NCBI GenBank assembly: GCA_963608705.1
Contig: CAVDHB010000068.1
Location: 1 to 64,000, forward strand
DNA from: CAVDHB01 sp963608705
Lineage (GTDB): Bacteria; Bacteroidota; Bacteroidia; Bacteroidales; Bacteroidaceae
Direction of reading: 5' to 3'
DNA length: 64,000 nucleotides
Part shown: piece after piece, positions 43,380 to 52,519 of the stretch
Layout: each line of letters begins with the position of its first letter
How positions within the stretch are numbered: the first letter of the stretch is position 1
Program-made: the position numbers and the translations under genes
The notes under the pieces: generated by a model
Seen by the model: only the letters and a program-made list of their open reading frames with translations
What the model was told of the DNA's origin: nothing
Database searches by the model: none

Positions 43380-46061
43380 ATGAATAAACGATTCACTTTA
43401 CTCTTGTCGGGTATGTGTTTCTCGTCTTATTTGATGGCGCAGCAAAACGCACAACAGCAAGCGGACAAAAAGGCCGTGTTGCAGGCGCAGGACGATAACG
43501 CATACACCTTCTCGGAGTCACAACTGGGAGATGAGAACAGTGACGAAGGAGGAAGTGCCGTCTCGTTCTTTTCCTCGAACGATGACATTTACCTTTCCAA
43601 CGTCGGCTACCAGTTCAGCCCCATGCGTTTCCGCCTCCGTGGCTATGATTCCCCGTATTCTTCTGTCAGTCTCAACGGACTGCAAATGAACGACCAGGAA
43701 ACAGGGCGTTTTATTTACGGCAGCTTGGGTGGCCTGAACGACATCACTCGCAACAAGGACGGCTATACGTCCTTTGAACGGAATAACTACAGCTATGCTC
43801 CCATCGGAGGAGGGCAAGACATTAACTTGCGTCCGGCTTCCATGGCGGCAGGACAGAAGCTGACGCTTTCCGCTGGTGCCAACCGCAGCTATCTGGGAAG
43901 GCTTATCTACACGTATTCATCAGGCTTGAATCAAAAAGGATGGGCGTTCACGGGTTCGGTGGGCTATCGGTACGGCAATGATTTCCTGAACAATTACGAA
44001 GGGAACGTGTTCAGTTCTTTGGGCTATTTCCTCGGATTGCAGAAAGTCTTGAACAATCGTCACAGCCTGTCGGTCGTGACTTATGGGTCTCCCACGCAGA
44101 GCGGACGAAGCACGGCTTCCACGGAAGAGGCTTACTGGCTGGCGGGTACTCATTATTATAATCCCAACTGGGGCTACCAGAACGGGAAGAAGCGGAACGC
44201 CCGTATCGCCACCTCATTGAATCCGACGGTATTGGCCACGTGGGATTTCACTCCCAACGAGAAGTCGAAGTTGGTCACCACGGCAGGATTCCGTTACAGC
44301 ATCTATGGTAATACGGCGTTGGGTTGGAATGGGAATGCGGCAGACCCACGTCCAGACTACTACCAGAAGTTCCCCAGCAATGCCTTCAACGTCTATGATG
44401 GCACGAAGCCGACGTTCGACCAGCTTAACACCTTTAATGAAGCGTACAACTGGTGGACATCTTCCAAGGCCAATCGCCAGATTAACTGGGACCAGATGTA
44501 TTTCGCCAATGCGCAGGCTAACTCCTTGGGACAAGACGCACTCTATTATGTGGAGAGCCGTCACAACGACCAGCGGGTGCTGAACCTTAATTCAGCATGG
44601 ACGCAGCGCATCAACGAGCAGCATAATTACACAGTGGGGTTGAGCCTGAGTACCACGAAGGGAATGCATTATAAGAAGATGGATGACCTCTTGGGGGCGG
44701 CCAATTACGTGGATATAGACAAGTTCGCCGCAAGAGACAACGGGTATGGTTCCCTCATGGCACAGAACGACTTGCAGCATCCTGACCGCCAGATTCGTGA
44801 AGGAGACAAGTTCGGCTACAACTACAATATCTACGTGAACAAGGCTTCCGTCTTCGGACAGTACCAATACTCTTACGAGAACTTGGTGGTGAACACCTCT
44901 GCCCGTATCGGCGGTGTGTGGATGTGGCGTAAAGGTCTGATGCAGAACGGACGTGCGCCGCAGAACTCTTTGGGTAAAAGTGGTACAGCCCGTTTCTTGG
45001 AAGGAGGCGGAAAATTGAACATACAATACCGTTTCAACGGCAACCATTCCATCAGCCTTTCAGCCGGGTATGAGATGAACGCTCCGTTGGCCTACAACTC
45101 ATTCACTGCGCCACGTATCAAGAACGATTTTGTGAGAGGCTTGCAGGACGAGGGAATCTTGAACTTGGAGGGAAGCTATCGTTTCAACTCCCGCGTTTTC
45201 TCCGGAAGTATTACCGGCTACTATACCCACTTTGACAACCAGGTGGATATGTTCGCCTTCTATAACGATGCGGAGTCCCGCTTCACTTATTTAGCGGAAA
45301 GCGATATCGAGAAAGAACACTATGGAGTAGAGGCGGCTTTCACCTTGAATTTCACCCCGAACTTCTCCATGACGGCCATCGGAACGGTCAGCAATGCGGA
45401 GTACTTGAACAATCCGAAGGGTGAGCTGACCTATGAGAACCAGTCGGAGAGCAACCAGGACATTGTGTATCAGAAAGGCTTGCACGTGTCCGGCTCACCG
45501 ATGAACGCCGTGAATGTGGGCTTTGACTATAACATCAACGGATGGTTCTTCAACGTGAACGGAAGCTATTACGACCGTTCCTATATAGATTTCAGTCCGT
45601 ACCGCAGATTGGGCAAGGTGATGTTGGCCACGGAGAAAGCGGACAGTCAGGACAGGAATCTTGTCTATCGTCCCACGGGCATCGCTCCCAACGGGGATTA
45701 TATCTACGGAGACGCCGATCCCGCCACGGTGAACGCTCATGGCGGAATGTTCATGGCCGGAAAGGAAGGAAACGAGGTACGAGCTGTGAAAGCTATTCCG
45801 CAGGAGAAGTTCAAAGGCGGATTCCAGCTGAACGCCAGCATCGGACGGTATATCCGTCTACAGCACGGACGCAGTTTGAGTATCAACCTCAGTGTGTACA
45901 ACATTCTGAACAACACGGATATGAAGCTGTGGGGATTTGAGCAGAGCCGGGACGACAGCTATTCAGACGGCACAGGGCGTGACTACCGCTTCTCCAAGAA
46001 CTCGAAGTATTATTATGCGTCGGGCATCAACGCCTTCTTGAACATAGGATTGCGATTCTAA
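43380..46061 (+). CDS. TonB-dependent outer-membrane receptor
   Basis: An 893-residue protein with a signal peptide (FTLLLSGMCFSSYLMAQ). A plug-like segment follows (about 80-150: RFRLRGYDSPYSSVSLNGLQ, then GGLNDITR), then a large beta-barrel ending in GINAFLNIGLRF with the terminal phenylalanine of outer-membrane proteins. The N-terminal carboxypeptidase-like domain common in SusC proteins is absent and there is no SusD partner. It imports a substrate with TonB energy. It heads a run of six plus-strand genes, the next 19 bp away, of which five are lipoproteins and two carry nuclease domains. Confidence 0.88.
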   Translation: MNKRFTLLLSGMCFSSYLMAQQNAQQQADKKAVLQAQDDNAYTFSESQLGDENSDEGGSAVSFFSSNDDIYLSNVGYQFSPMRFRLRGYDSPYSSVSLNGLQMNDQETGRFIYGSLGGLNDITRNKDGYTSFERNNYSYAPIGGGQDINLRPASMAAGQKLTLSAGANRSYLGRLIYTYSSGLNQKGWAFTGSVGYRYGNDFLNNYEGNVFSSLGYFLGLQKVLNNRHSLSVVTYGSPTQSGRSTASTEEAYWLAGTHYYNPNWGYQNGKKRNARIATSLNPTVLATWDFTPNEKSKLVTTAGFRYSIYGNTALGWNGNAADPRPDYYQKFPSNAFNVYDGTKPTFDQLNTFNEAYNWWTSSKANRQINWDQMYFANAQANSLGQDALYYVESRHNDQRVLNLNSAWTQRINEQHNYTVGLSLSTTKGMHYKKMDDLLGAANYVDIDKFAARDNGYGSLMAQNDLQHPDRQIREGDKFGYNYNIYVNKASVFGQYQYSYENLVVNTSARIGGVWMWRKGLMQNGRAPQNSLGKSGTARFLEGGGKLNIQYRFNGNHSISLSAGYEMNAPLAYNSFTAPRIKNDFVRGLQDEGILNLEGSYRFNSRVFSGSITGYYTHFDNQVDMFAFYNDAESRFTYLAESDIEKEHYGVEAAFTLNFTPNFSMTAIGTVSNAEYLNNPKGELTYENQSESNQDIVYQKGLHVSGSPMNAVNVGFDYNINGWFFNVNGSYYDRSYIDFSPYRRLGKVMLATEKADSQDRNLVYRPTGIAPNGDYIYGDADPATVNAHGGMFMAGKEGNEVRAVKAIPQEKFKGGFQLNASIGRYIRLQHGRSLSINLSVYNILNNTDMKLWGFEQSRDDSYSDGTGRDYRFSKNSKYYYASGINAFLNIGLRF

Positions 46062-46080
46062 TCTTTTAAGCAGTAAGGAA

Positions 46081-46977
46081 ATGAAGAAAACGATTATAGG
46101 AGTTTGGCTGTTGGTCGGCATGGTGTCCTTTGCCTCTTGCGTGGACAACTATGACGCACCTGACTTGACTGAGCCTCCCTACGGAAACAATATCATCAGC
46201 GAGGCGAATACCACGATACAGGATTTGAAGAAACAATACGCCTCGGTCATTACGGAAAGTGGGGAGCCTGTGACCATTGATAAAGACATTATCATTGAAG
46301 GCACAGTGATAGGAGACGACCGTTCCGGCAATCTCTACAAGCAGTTGGTCATTGCCGACAAGACGGGTTCCATCATCCTCAGCATCAACACACCGGGAAT
46401 GTACGCCTATATGCCTGTCGGCCAGAAGATACGCTTGTGGCTGAAAGACTTGGCGGTGGGTGGCTATGGCTCTCAACCGCAAATCGGTGTGCCTTATACC
46501 TCCGAGAAATACGGTGTGCAGATTGGACGTATGCCGGAGACACTTTTCAAGAGCCATGTGCGGATTATAGGAAAGCCCGACGTGAAGGCTCTGGAGTTGG
46601 TGCCGATGGAGGTGGATGCCGACTGGCTGACACAGCACGCCGCATCCGGTAGTGCTGTCTCTACGGACGACCAGCCCTTGTTAGTACGCATCAAAGGCTC
46701 TTTCCAAGAAGGTGGAAAGACCATTTATGCGGATACCTTGGGAACAGGCTCCAGCACGGTAAGCCACAAGTTCATCTTGGACGGTGGCACTCGTTACGTG
46801 ACCGTCCGCAACAGCGGATACGCTTCTTTCGCAAAAGACACGTTGCCTGCGGGAAGGGTCATGATGACAGGCATTCTGACCAATTACACTTTCCAGAGTG
46901 GTAAGCTGGCGGACAAATGGCAGTTCACGCTGCTTTCCGAAAAGGATGTGTACCCTTGGGCGACTGATAAAAAATAA
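46081..46977 (+). CDS. DUF5689 lipoprotein
   Basis: A 298-residue lipoprotein (lipobox FASC, then VDNYD). The body (IIIEGTVIGDDRSGNLYKQL, then VIADKTGSIILSINT) is an OB-fold-like DUF5689 domain, with a second OB-like part near 195-290. In Bacteroidetes DUF5689 proteins are often next to TonB receptors and to secreted nucleases. OB folds bind oligonucleotides or sugars, so a substrate-capture role for the receptor upstream is reasonable but unproven. The acidic residue after the lipobox favours surface export. Confidence 0.75.
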   Translation: MKKTIIGVWLLVGMVSFASCVDNYDAPDLTEPPYGNNIISEANTTIQDLKKQYASVITESGEPVTIDKDIIIEGTVIGDDRSGNLYKQLVIADKTGSIILSINTPGMYAYMPVGQKIRLWLKDLAVGGYGSQPQIGVPYTSEKYGVQIGRMPETLFKSHVRIIGKPDVKALELVPMEVDADWLTQHAASGSAVSTDDQPLLVRIKGSFQEGGKTIYADTLGTGSSTVSHKFILDGGTRYVTVRNSGYASFAKDTLPAGRVMMTGILTNYTFQSGKLADKWQFTLLSEKDVYPWATDKK

Positions 46978-47002
46978 CGCTTAATTAAAGACTATTCATC
47001 AC

Positions 47003-48079
47003 ATGAAAAAGATATTTCACATTGTGAGTGCCGTACTGGCCTCTCTTTTCATCGCTACCGCTTGCAGCGATGTACCCGCTCCCTACGATATGCCGGGAGA
47101 GAATGATAACGAGACAAACGGAGGAGGTAATCAACCCACACCTTCCACCGACATCTTTGCGCCCGATTTCTCCAAGAACAACGGAGGGTTTACAATCGAG
47201 GACAAGAACAAGCCCGCTGACCTTAACTACGTGTGGACGTATAGTGCCCGGTATTCTTGTATGCTGGCCACGGGATATGTGAGTGGTACGAATCATGCCA
47301 CGGAGAGTTGGCTCGTTTCGCCTGAAATCGATTTGAGCGACCAGCAAGGAGACTTGAAAGTGTCTTTCGAGCAAGCTGCCAATTATTTCAAGGATGCCGA
47401 GACCATGAAGCAGCAGACACTGTTGGAGGTGTCCGCAGACAACGGCACGACTTGGACTCCCCTTGCTTTGTCCGCTTATGGAACGAACACTGGTTTTGAT
47501 TTTGTGTCCACAGAGGCCAGTCTTTCCGCTTATGCCGGAAAGAAGATAAAGTTGGCTCTGGTATACAAGAGTACAGCGGCCAAAGCGGGTACTTGGGAAG
47601 TGAAGAACTTGAAGGTACTGGCAGGAAAGGCTTCCGAAGGTGGACAAGAGCCAGATGTGCCCGTGGCAGGAGACAACGGGTCTATTGAGAAACCTTACAC
47701 CGTAGCCCAGGTGCAGCAGAAACAGGACAACAGCAAAGGATGGGTGAAAGCCTTTATCGTGGGTTCTGTGAAAGAAGGTGGAAAGTCTTGGCCCGAAGAT
47801 ATAAAGTTCAGTATCGAAGAGGCTTCTGGAACGAACTTCATTTTGGCGGATGCGGCGAATGTGTCAGACCCGGCAAAGTGTATACCTGTGCAGTTGCCGT
47901 CTTCTCCGGCATATATTAGAGCGAAGTTAAGTCTTAAGAATGTACCCGCCAATCTTGGAAAAGAGGTTTGGGTATATGGCGATCTGACGAAATACTTCGG
48001 ACAGCCAGCGTTGAAGAATGTGAGTGCGGCAAGTTTTGATGGCGGAAAGACTATTATCGGGACGAACCCGGCTAAATGA
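47003..48079 (+). CDS. Lipoprotein: choice-of-anchor-J domain plus DUF6359
   Basis: A 358-residue lipoprotein (lipobox ATAC). Residues about 50-210 have the jelly-roll pattern of choice-of-anchor-J proteins (ESWLVSPEIDLSD, then LKVSFEQAANY and WEVKNLKV). Residues about 225-355 are a DUF6359 unit (SIEKPYTVAQVQ, GWVKAFIVGSV, CIPVQLP, NLGKEVWVYGDL, FDGGKTIIG). The same unit occurs in the protein at 50595. Its stop overlaps the nuclease start by 4 bp, so the two are coupled. Confidence 0.75.
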   Translation: MKKIFHIVSAVLASLFIATACSDVPAPYDMPGENDNETNGGGNQPTPSTDIFAPDFSKNNGGFTIEDKNKPADLNYVWTYSARYSCMLATGYVSGTNHATESWLVSPEIDLSDQQGDLKVSFEQAANYFKDAETMKQQTLLEVSADNGTTWTPLALSAYGTNTGFDFVSTEASLSAYAGKKIKLALVYKSTAAKAGTWEVKNLKVLAGKASEGGQEPDVPVAGDNGSIEKPYTVAQVQQKQDNSKGWVKAFIVGSVKEGGKSWPEDIKFSIEEASGTNFILADAANVSDPAKCIPVQLPSSPAYIRAKLSLKNVPANLGKEVWVYGDLTKYFGQPALKNVSAASFDGGKTIIGTNPAK

Positions 48080-48984
48080 TGCGAAAGGAATGGTTTAAGG
48101 GGCGAGGTAGTGCTATCGGTATAGTCTCTTTCCTCGTCTTCTCACTATTTTCCTGTTCCGATGATTCAAACGGAGTACAACTGGGTAAGCAGGAAGGAGT
48201 GGTGACAGCGGATGAAGCTGTTACCGTTCCCAACCTGGAGAACCCGAAGGAGATGGAACACTGCCTGAAAATCACGCACACCGTCGCTCTGCCGAATGGT
48301 AAGACGGTCGTGAACTATACCACGGACTACGACATCAAGGAATATGTGCCAAGGTGGGTGGCGTTCAAGTTCTACCAAGACGTGAACAACAGCGGAACGC
48401 AACGGCAGGATGACTTTCGGGACGACCCGCAGTTGCCGTCGAAATACCATTTGGGAGACCATGTGTACTTCTCTCCCTACCAACGGGGACACATGTGCGC
48501 CAGTGCAGACCGCTTGTTCTCCAAGGAGGCAAACAGCCAGACATTCTATTACACGAACATGTATCCGCAGATTGGAGACTTCAACATGAATATCTGGGCT
48601 TCGTTGGAGGCGCAAGTCAGACAATGGAGAACACGATTCGACACGCTCTATGTGGTGCGTGGTGGTGTCCTTTCAGCGGACAAATACATTTCGGTCAAAG
48701 GAAAGAAGCTGAACGTACCTTCCAAATACTGGATGGCATTATTGGGAAGAACCGTGAAACGAAGCGGAGACACGTTCACCGCTATCGCTTTCTGTTTGGA
48801 CCACAAGGAGTATGGAGGCGACCAGCAATTTAGTACACACCGGACGGAAATTTCAAGGGCAGCCACCACTATCTCCCGGTTGGAGAACTTGACAGGTATT
48901 GACTTCTTTCCTGCTTTGCCCGACGGTGTGGAGAAGCAAGTGGAGTCTTCTTACAGCCGACGGCAGTGGACAGGAATACAATAA
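48076..48984 (+). CDS. DNA/RNA non-specific endonuclease lipoprotein
   Basis: A 302-residue lipoprotein (Cys27, then SDDSN, close to the SDDDD-like surface-export signal of B. fragilis lipoproteins). The nuclease domain is of the Serratia NucA/beta-beta-alpha-metal type: YQRGHMCASADR with catalytic His139, TNMYPQ (N161) and NIWASLE for metal binding. The usual first Asp of DRGH is Gln136 here. It should degrade DNA and RNA at the cell surface. It overlaps the DUF6359 gene upstream and is followed after 17 bp by a second nuclease gene. Confidence 0.85.
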   Translation: MMRKEWFKGRGSAIGIVSFLVFSLFSCSDDSNGVQLGKQEGVVTADEAVTVPNLENPKEMEHCLKITHTVALPNGKTVVNYTTDYDIKEYVPRWVAFKFYQDVNNSGTQRQDDFRDDPQLPSKYHLGDHVYFSPYQRGHMCASADRLFSKEANSQTFYYTNMYPQIGDFNMNIWASLEAQVRQWRTRFDTLYVVRGGVLSADKYISVKGKKLNVPSKYWMALLGRTVKRSGDTFTAIAFCLDHKEYGGDQQFSTHRTEISRAATTISRLENLTGIDFFPALPDGVEKQVESSYSRRQWTGIQ

Positions 48985-49001
48985 AATGAATAATCACAGC
49001 A

Positions 49002-50561
49002 ATGATGAAATATAATATCTTTTGGGGAATGGCGTTGGCTGCGGGGCTCACGGCTTGCAGCAATGAAGAGGATTTGACAAACCCTTCTGTATCGCATCCC
49101 ATCACATTCACTTCGTCCTTGACGCGTGCTTCAGGGACAACCTGGGATAAGAACGACCAAATAGGAGTCTTCATGACAGATGAGAAAGGAACGGCTTTAC
49201 AGTCTAACGTGCCTTATGTCACCAAAGATGGAGACGGTTTTTTCCAGGCTTCTTCTACGCCGTTGGCTTATCCTAAGGACGGCGGTAAGGTAGACTTCAT
49301 CGCTTATTATCCCTATGAAGCGTCCGTAAGTGGTAATATATATAAGGTGAACTTGGCAAACCAAAGCGAACCTCAGAAAGTGGATTTGCTTTATTCAAAC
49401 AACGCCAAGGGGTATGCTGCCGGGCAGCCTTCCCTGGCATTCAGTCATCAATTGGCTCAGCTTACACTGCATATTCAGTCCGAGGATGGAAAAGACTTGT
49501 CGGGATTGAAAGTCACAGTGGGGAAGGTGCCTGTAGAAGCAGAGTTTAACCTTTCTGATGGTACATTGGCCGAGTATAGCAATACTCCGCAGGATGTAGA
49601 GCTGTACACAACGGGAGAAGGAACTACCTTGACGGCATCCGCCTTTTTGCTTCCGCAAACTTCCGCTTCAAATCTGACGATTACCCTTTCCTCGGCGGAC
49701 GGAACGAAGTCGAAGACACAGGAGTTGAAGAACGTACAGCTACAAGCGGGTAGCAATGTGCAGTCTAATGTAAAAGTGAAAGGGATTGGCACTTATGCTC
49801 AATGGATGGAGACACCGACTATCTCTGCGGAGGATTTGAAGAACGCACATATCAAGTATGTGACCTACACTTACGGTGCGGATAATCAGCGCAATTACTC
49901 CATGTTGTTCGATGAGAACTTGAAGATGGCACGGTGGGTGGCTTATCCGTTGAATGCCAGCTACACGGGACAGTCTAAGCGTCCAGATAACTGGTCTTTT
50001 GATACCACTCACGGAATTGCGGAGAAAGACCAAATCAATGTGACGGAGAATGGATATCCTGAACATGAGGCTTCCAACAATAACGGAAACAAATATGACC
50101 GAGGACATCAGATTCCGAACGCAGACCGTAATGGCAATAAGGAGGCGCAGTTGCAGACGTTCTTGGTAACGAACCAGACACCCCAATATTGGAGTATGAA
50201 CCAGAAAATATGGGGAAATCTGGAGAATAAGATTCGGACGTATGCGCCGCAGTCTTCCTCTGACACTCTTTTCGTGGTGACAGGCCCGGTCTTTGAGGGA
50301 AATACTACGACGACGGACAACAGTAATGCGGTCATCAAAGTGCCGTCCGCCTATTTCAAAGCCATCGCTCATGTGACAAGAGATGCCAAAGGGAATGTGA
50401 CGGACGCAAAGACTGTAGGCTTCTTCATTCCTAACACCAAAGAGGTGGCTGGAGATGATTATCACAACTACATCTATTCCGTGGAGACTTTGGAGAAGAA
50501 AATAGGTTACACGCTCTTCCCTAAAGTGCCGCGGAAGTTCAAACAGAATACAATTTGGTAA
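49002..50561 (+). CDS. Fimbrillin-like domain fused to a non-specific endonuclease (lipoprotein)
   Basis: A 519-residue lipoprotein (lipobox LTACSNEED). Residues about 30-265 follow the fimbrillin (Mfa-like, FimA) pattern: TWDKNDQIGVFM, GGKVDFIAYYPYEAS, DLLYSNNAKGY, LAFSHQLAQLTLHI and a late PQTSASNLTITLSS strand. Residues about 275-519 are a complete DNA/RNA non-specific endonuclease: YDRGHQIPNADR (DRGH 366-369), TNQTPQ and MNQKIWGNLE. It thus ties an enzyme to a pilus-subunit-like part. The nearest relatives in the window are the two neighbours, one sharing each half. Start is ATG 49002 or 49005. Confidence 0.85.
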   Translation: MMKYNIFWGMALAAGLTACSNEEDLTNPSVSHPITFTSSLTRASGTTWDKNDQIGVFMTDEKGTALQSNVPYVTKDGDGFFQASSTPLAYPKDGGKVDFIAYYPYEASVSGNIYKVNLANQSEPQKVDLLYSNNAKGYAAGQPSLAFSHQLAQLTLHIQSEDGKDLSGLKVTVGKVPVEAEFNLSDGTLAEYSNTPQDVELYTTGEGTTLTASAFLLPQTSASNLTITLSSADGTKSKTQELKNVQLQAGSNVQSNVKVKGIGTYAQWMETPTISAEDLKNAHIKYVTYTYGADNQRNYSMLFDENLKMARWVAYPLNASYTGQSKRPDNWSFDTTHGIAEKDQINVTENGYPEHEASNNNGNKYDRGHQIPNADRNGNKEAQLQTFLVTNQTPQYWSMNQKIWGNLENKIRTYAPQSSSDTLFVVTGPVFEGNTTTTDNSNAVIKVPSAYFKAIAHVTRDAKGNVTDAKTVGFFIPNTKEVAGDDYHNYIYSVETLEKKIGYTLFPKVPRKFKQNTIW

Positions 50562-50594
50562 ACAGAATATCAACCATTTAAAAACAAATTGTTT

Positions 50595-52433
50595 ATGAAA
50601 CAATCTAATGTGATTTATGCCGGACTGCTGATGTCCGTGGCTGCGCTTTCCGCTTGCAGCGACAATGACTTGGACGGCATCCGGATGGGAGACAAGGGAA
50701 TCCAGTTTTCCTCCACTATTAGCGGTATGGCTTCCAGAGCCATTGACAACCAATGGCAGGAGAACGACCGGATTGGTATCTCCATGCTCCAAGGTGGTAA
50801 CTTCGTGCAGAATAGTGCGAACGTCCAGTATTCCACCAATTCCGCAGGGGATTTAAAGGCAGAAGGGAATGCCATGTATTATCCCGATGGTAACGTGGAC
50901 TTTGTGGCCTATTATCCTTACCAGGCTTCAGCAGCGAATGGAACGGTGAATGTCTCTGTGGCCGATCAAAGTAACCAGGCTGCTATCGACCTGCTGTACT
51001 CCAACAACGCTAAGGGTAAGACGAGTGCGGATAAAACTGTGGGACTGAATTTTACCCATCAACTGACTAAACTGGTGTTCAATGTTTCGGCTGCCGAGGG
51101 CATTAAGACAGACAATTTGACGCTGACCGTAAAAGGCTTGAAAACAACGGCTACGTTTGCGGTGAAGGATGGTAAACTGACTACCACGGGAAATGCTCAG
51201 GACATTAAGTTAAATTATGATGCGGCTAAGCAGACGGCTGTAGGCATCGTGTTGCCTTCGGCTTTGGATGCAAACACAACCTTGACCGTGAGCAATGCGG
51301 CAGGTAAGTCTGCGACTACCAGTCTGACAAATGCAGCTTCTGAATTTGCCGCTGGCACACAGTACACGATTCCCGTGCGTCTGAACAAGGGCGACCTTCC
51401 TTCTCAAATCAACGTGACCTTCGGACAGGCTACCATCTCTGACTGGAAGTCCATCACAGGTGGCGACTTGAACTTCGATTTCAGCGACCAGCAAGGCGGA
51501 GGTACAGAAACTCCTGCGGATGGTGACGGAACGAAGGAGAAACCGTATTCTGTGGCGCAGGTGATTGCCAAGCAAGATAAATCCTTAGCTTGGGTGAAAG
51601 CCTATATTGTGGGTAGCGTAAGCGGAAACAATGTGACTGAGGGCATGATTTGGGGTGCATCTGACAAATCTTCCACTTCAAATATTGTGGTGGCCACTAC
51701 ACCTGATGAGAAAGATGTGACGAAATGTATTCCTGTGCAGTTGACCAAAGGCGATATTCGCAACGGTCTGAATACAAAAGACAATGCGGGGAATATCGGT
51801 AAGGAAGTTCTTCTGTATGGTTCTCTGGAGAATTACTTCGGGAAAACACCCGGCTTGAAGAATGTGACTGCCGCCAGCTTCGATGGAGGTAAAACTATCA
51901 TAGGCAAAGAACCCGGTGGTACCGTGACTCCTCCCGAGACAGGTGCGTATATCTTAGGCGAAGCTGTAGCCCCGGCTGACATTACCGCTGGTACGTATGC
52001 GATTGGATATACCTACAATGGTACAAACTACTTGATGAAGCATAAAGTCTATTCGCAACATTATATAGCTGCTTTGGCTTATACTACAGGTGGAAATGTA
52101 GATAATTCTTGTATCTTCACTTTGACGAAAAGTGGAAATGGATTCACTATCAAGGGATACGATGGAAAGTATGTGGGAGTAAGCATAAACGGCAACTATA
52201 CAAATTTGGTTCCTACAGAAGAGGACGGTTCAACGATATGGACACTGGCAGCAGCTCCTGCAAATGAACACGATATGGAGAATGACTGCAAGATGACAAG
52301 CAACAAAAGTAGTGATAAATTCTTGATATTTAGCTGGTATAATAAGACAAGTACAGCGGAATATACTATGGGAACCTATTCAAGTAAATATGCAAATCGT
52401 TACCCCGTCTTCTACAAGCTCATCAAGAAGTAA
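50595..52433 (+). CDS. Fimbrillin-like domain fused to DUF6359 (lipoprotein)
   Basis: A 612-residue lipoprotein (lipobox LSACSDND). Residues about 25-275 are fimbrillin-like (QWQENDRIGISML, NVDFVAYYPYQAS, DLLYSNNAKGK, LNFTHQLTKLVF), closely similar to the nuclease fusion upstream. A DUF6359 unit follows at about 312-440 (KPYSVAQVIAKQD, AWVKAYIVGSVSG, FDGGKTIIG). The last 155 residues may be a small beta-rich binding domain (trefoil-like). The gene starts at ATG 50595, 33 bp after the nuclease fusion, and ends the operon. A binding or scaffold role on the cell surface is inferred. Confidence 0.78.
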   Translation: MKQSNVIYAGLLMSVAALSACSDNDLDGIRMGDKGIQFSSTISGMASRAIDNQWQENDRIGISMLQGGNFVQNSANVQYSTNSAGDLKAEGNAMYYPDGNVDFVAYYPYQASAANGTVNVSVADQSNQAAIDLLYSNNAKGKTSADKTVGLNFTHQLTKLVFNVSAAEGIKTDNLTLTVKGLKTTATFAVKDGKLTTTGNAQDIKLNYDAAKQTAVGIVLPSALDANTTLTVSNAAGKSATTSLTNAASEFAAGTQYTIPVRLNKGDLPSQINVTFGQATISDWKSITGGDLNFDFSDQQGGGTETPADGDGTKEKPYSVAQVIAKQDKSLAWVKAYIVGSVSGNNVTEGMIWGASDKSSTSNIVVATTPDEKDVTKCIPVQLTKGDIRNGLNTKDNAGNIGKEVLLYGSLENYFGKTPGLKNVTAASFDGGKTIIGKEPGGTVTPPETGAYILGEAVAPADITAGTYAIGYTYNGTNYLMKHKVYSQHYIAALAYTTGGNVDNSCIFTLTKSGNGFTIKGYDGKYVGVSINGNYTNLVPTEEDGSTIWTLAAAPANEHDMENDCKMTSNKSSDKFLIFSWYNKTSTAEYTMGTYSSKYANRYPVFYKLIKK

Positions 52434-52519
52434 GCAGAGAATAAGGGCTAAACCTATGGAACAATCAGTCCGCATCAGGGGATGTATCGCTTTCAAACGG
52501 CACTTCGGACGCCTCATAT

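Noticed and set aside
43380..46061. SusC/SusD-type glycan locus
   Set aside because: The receptor lacks the N-terminal carboxypeptidase-like domain, no SusD follows and the operon encodes nucleases rather than glycanases.
49740..50792. 350-residue open frame antisense to the nuclease fusion
   Set aside because: No domain, no promoter, and the plus strand has a complete nuclease with catalytic motif there.
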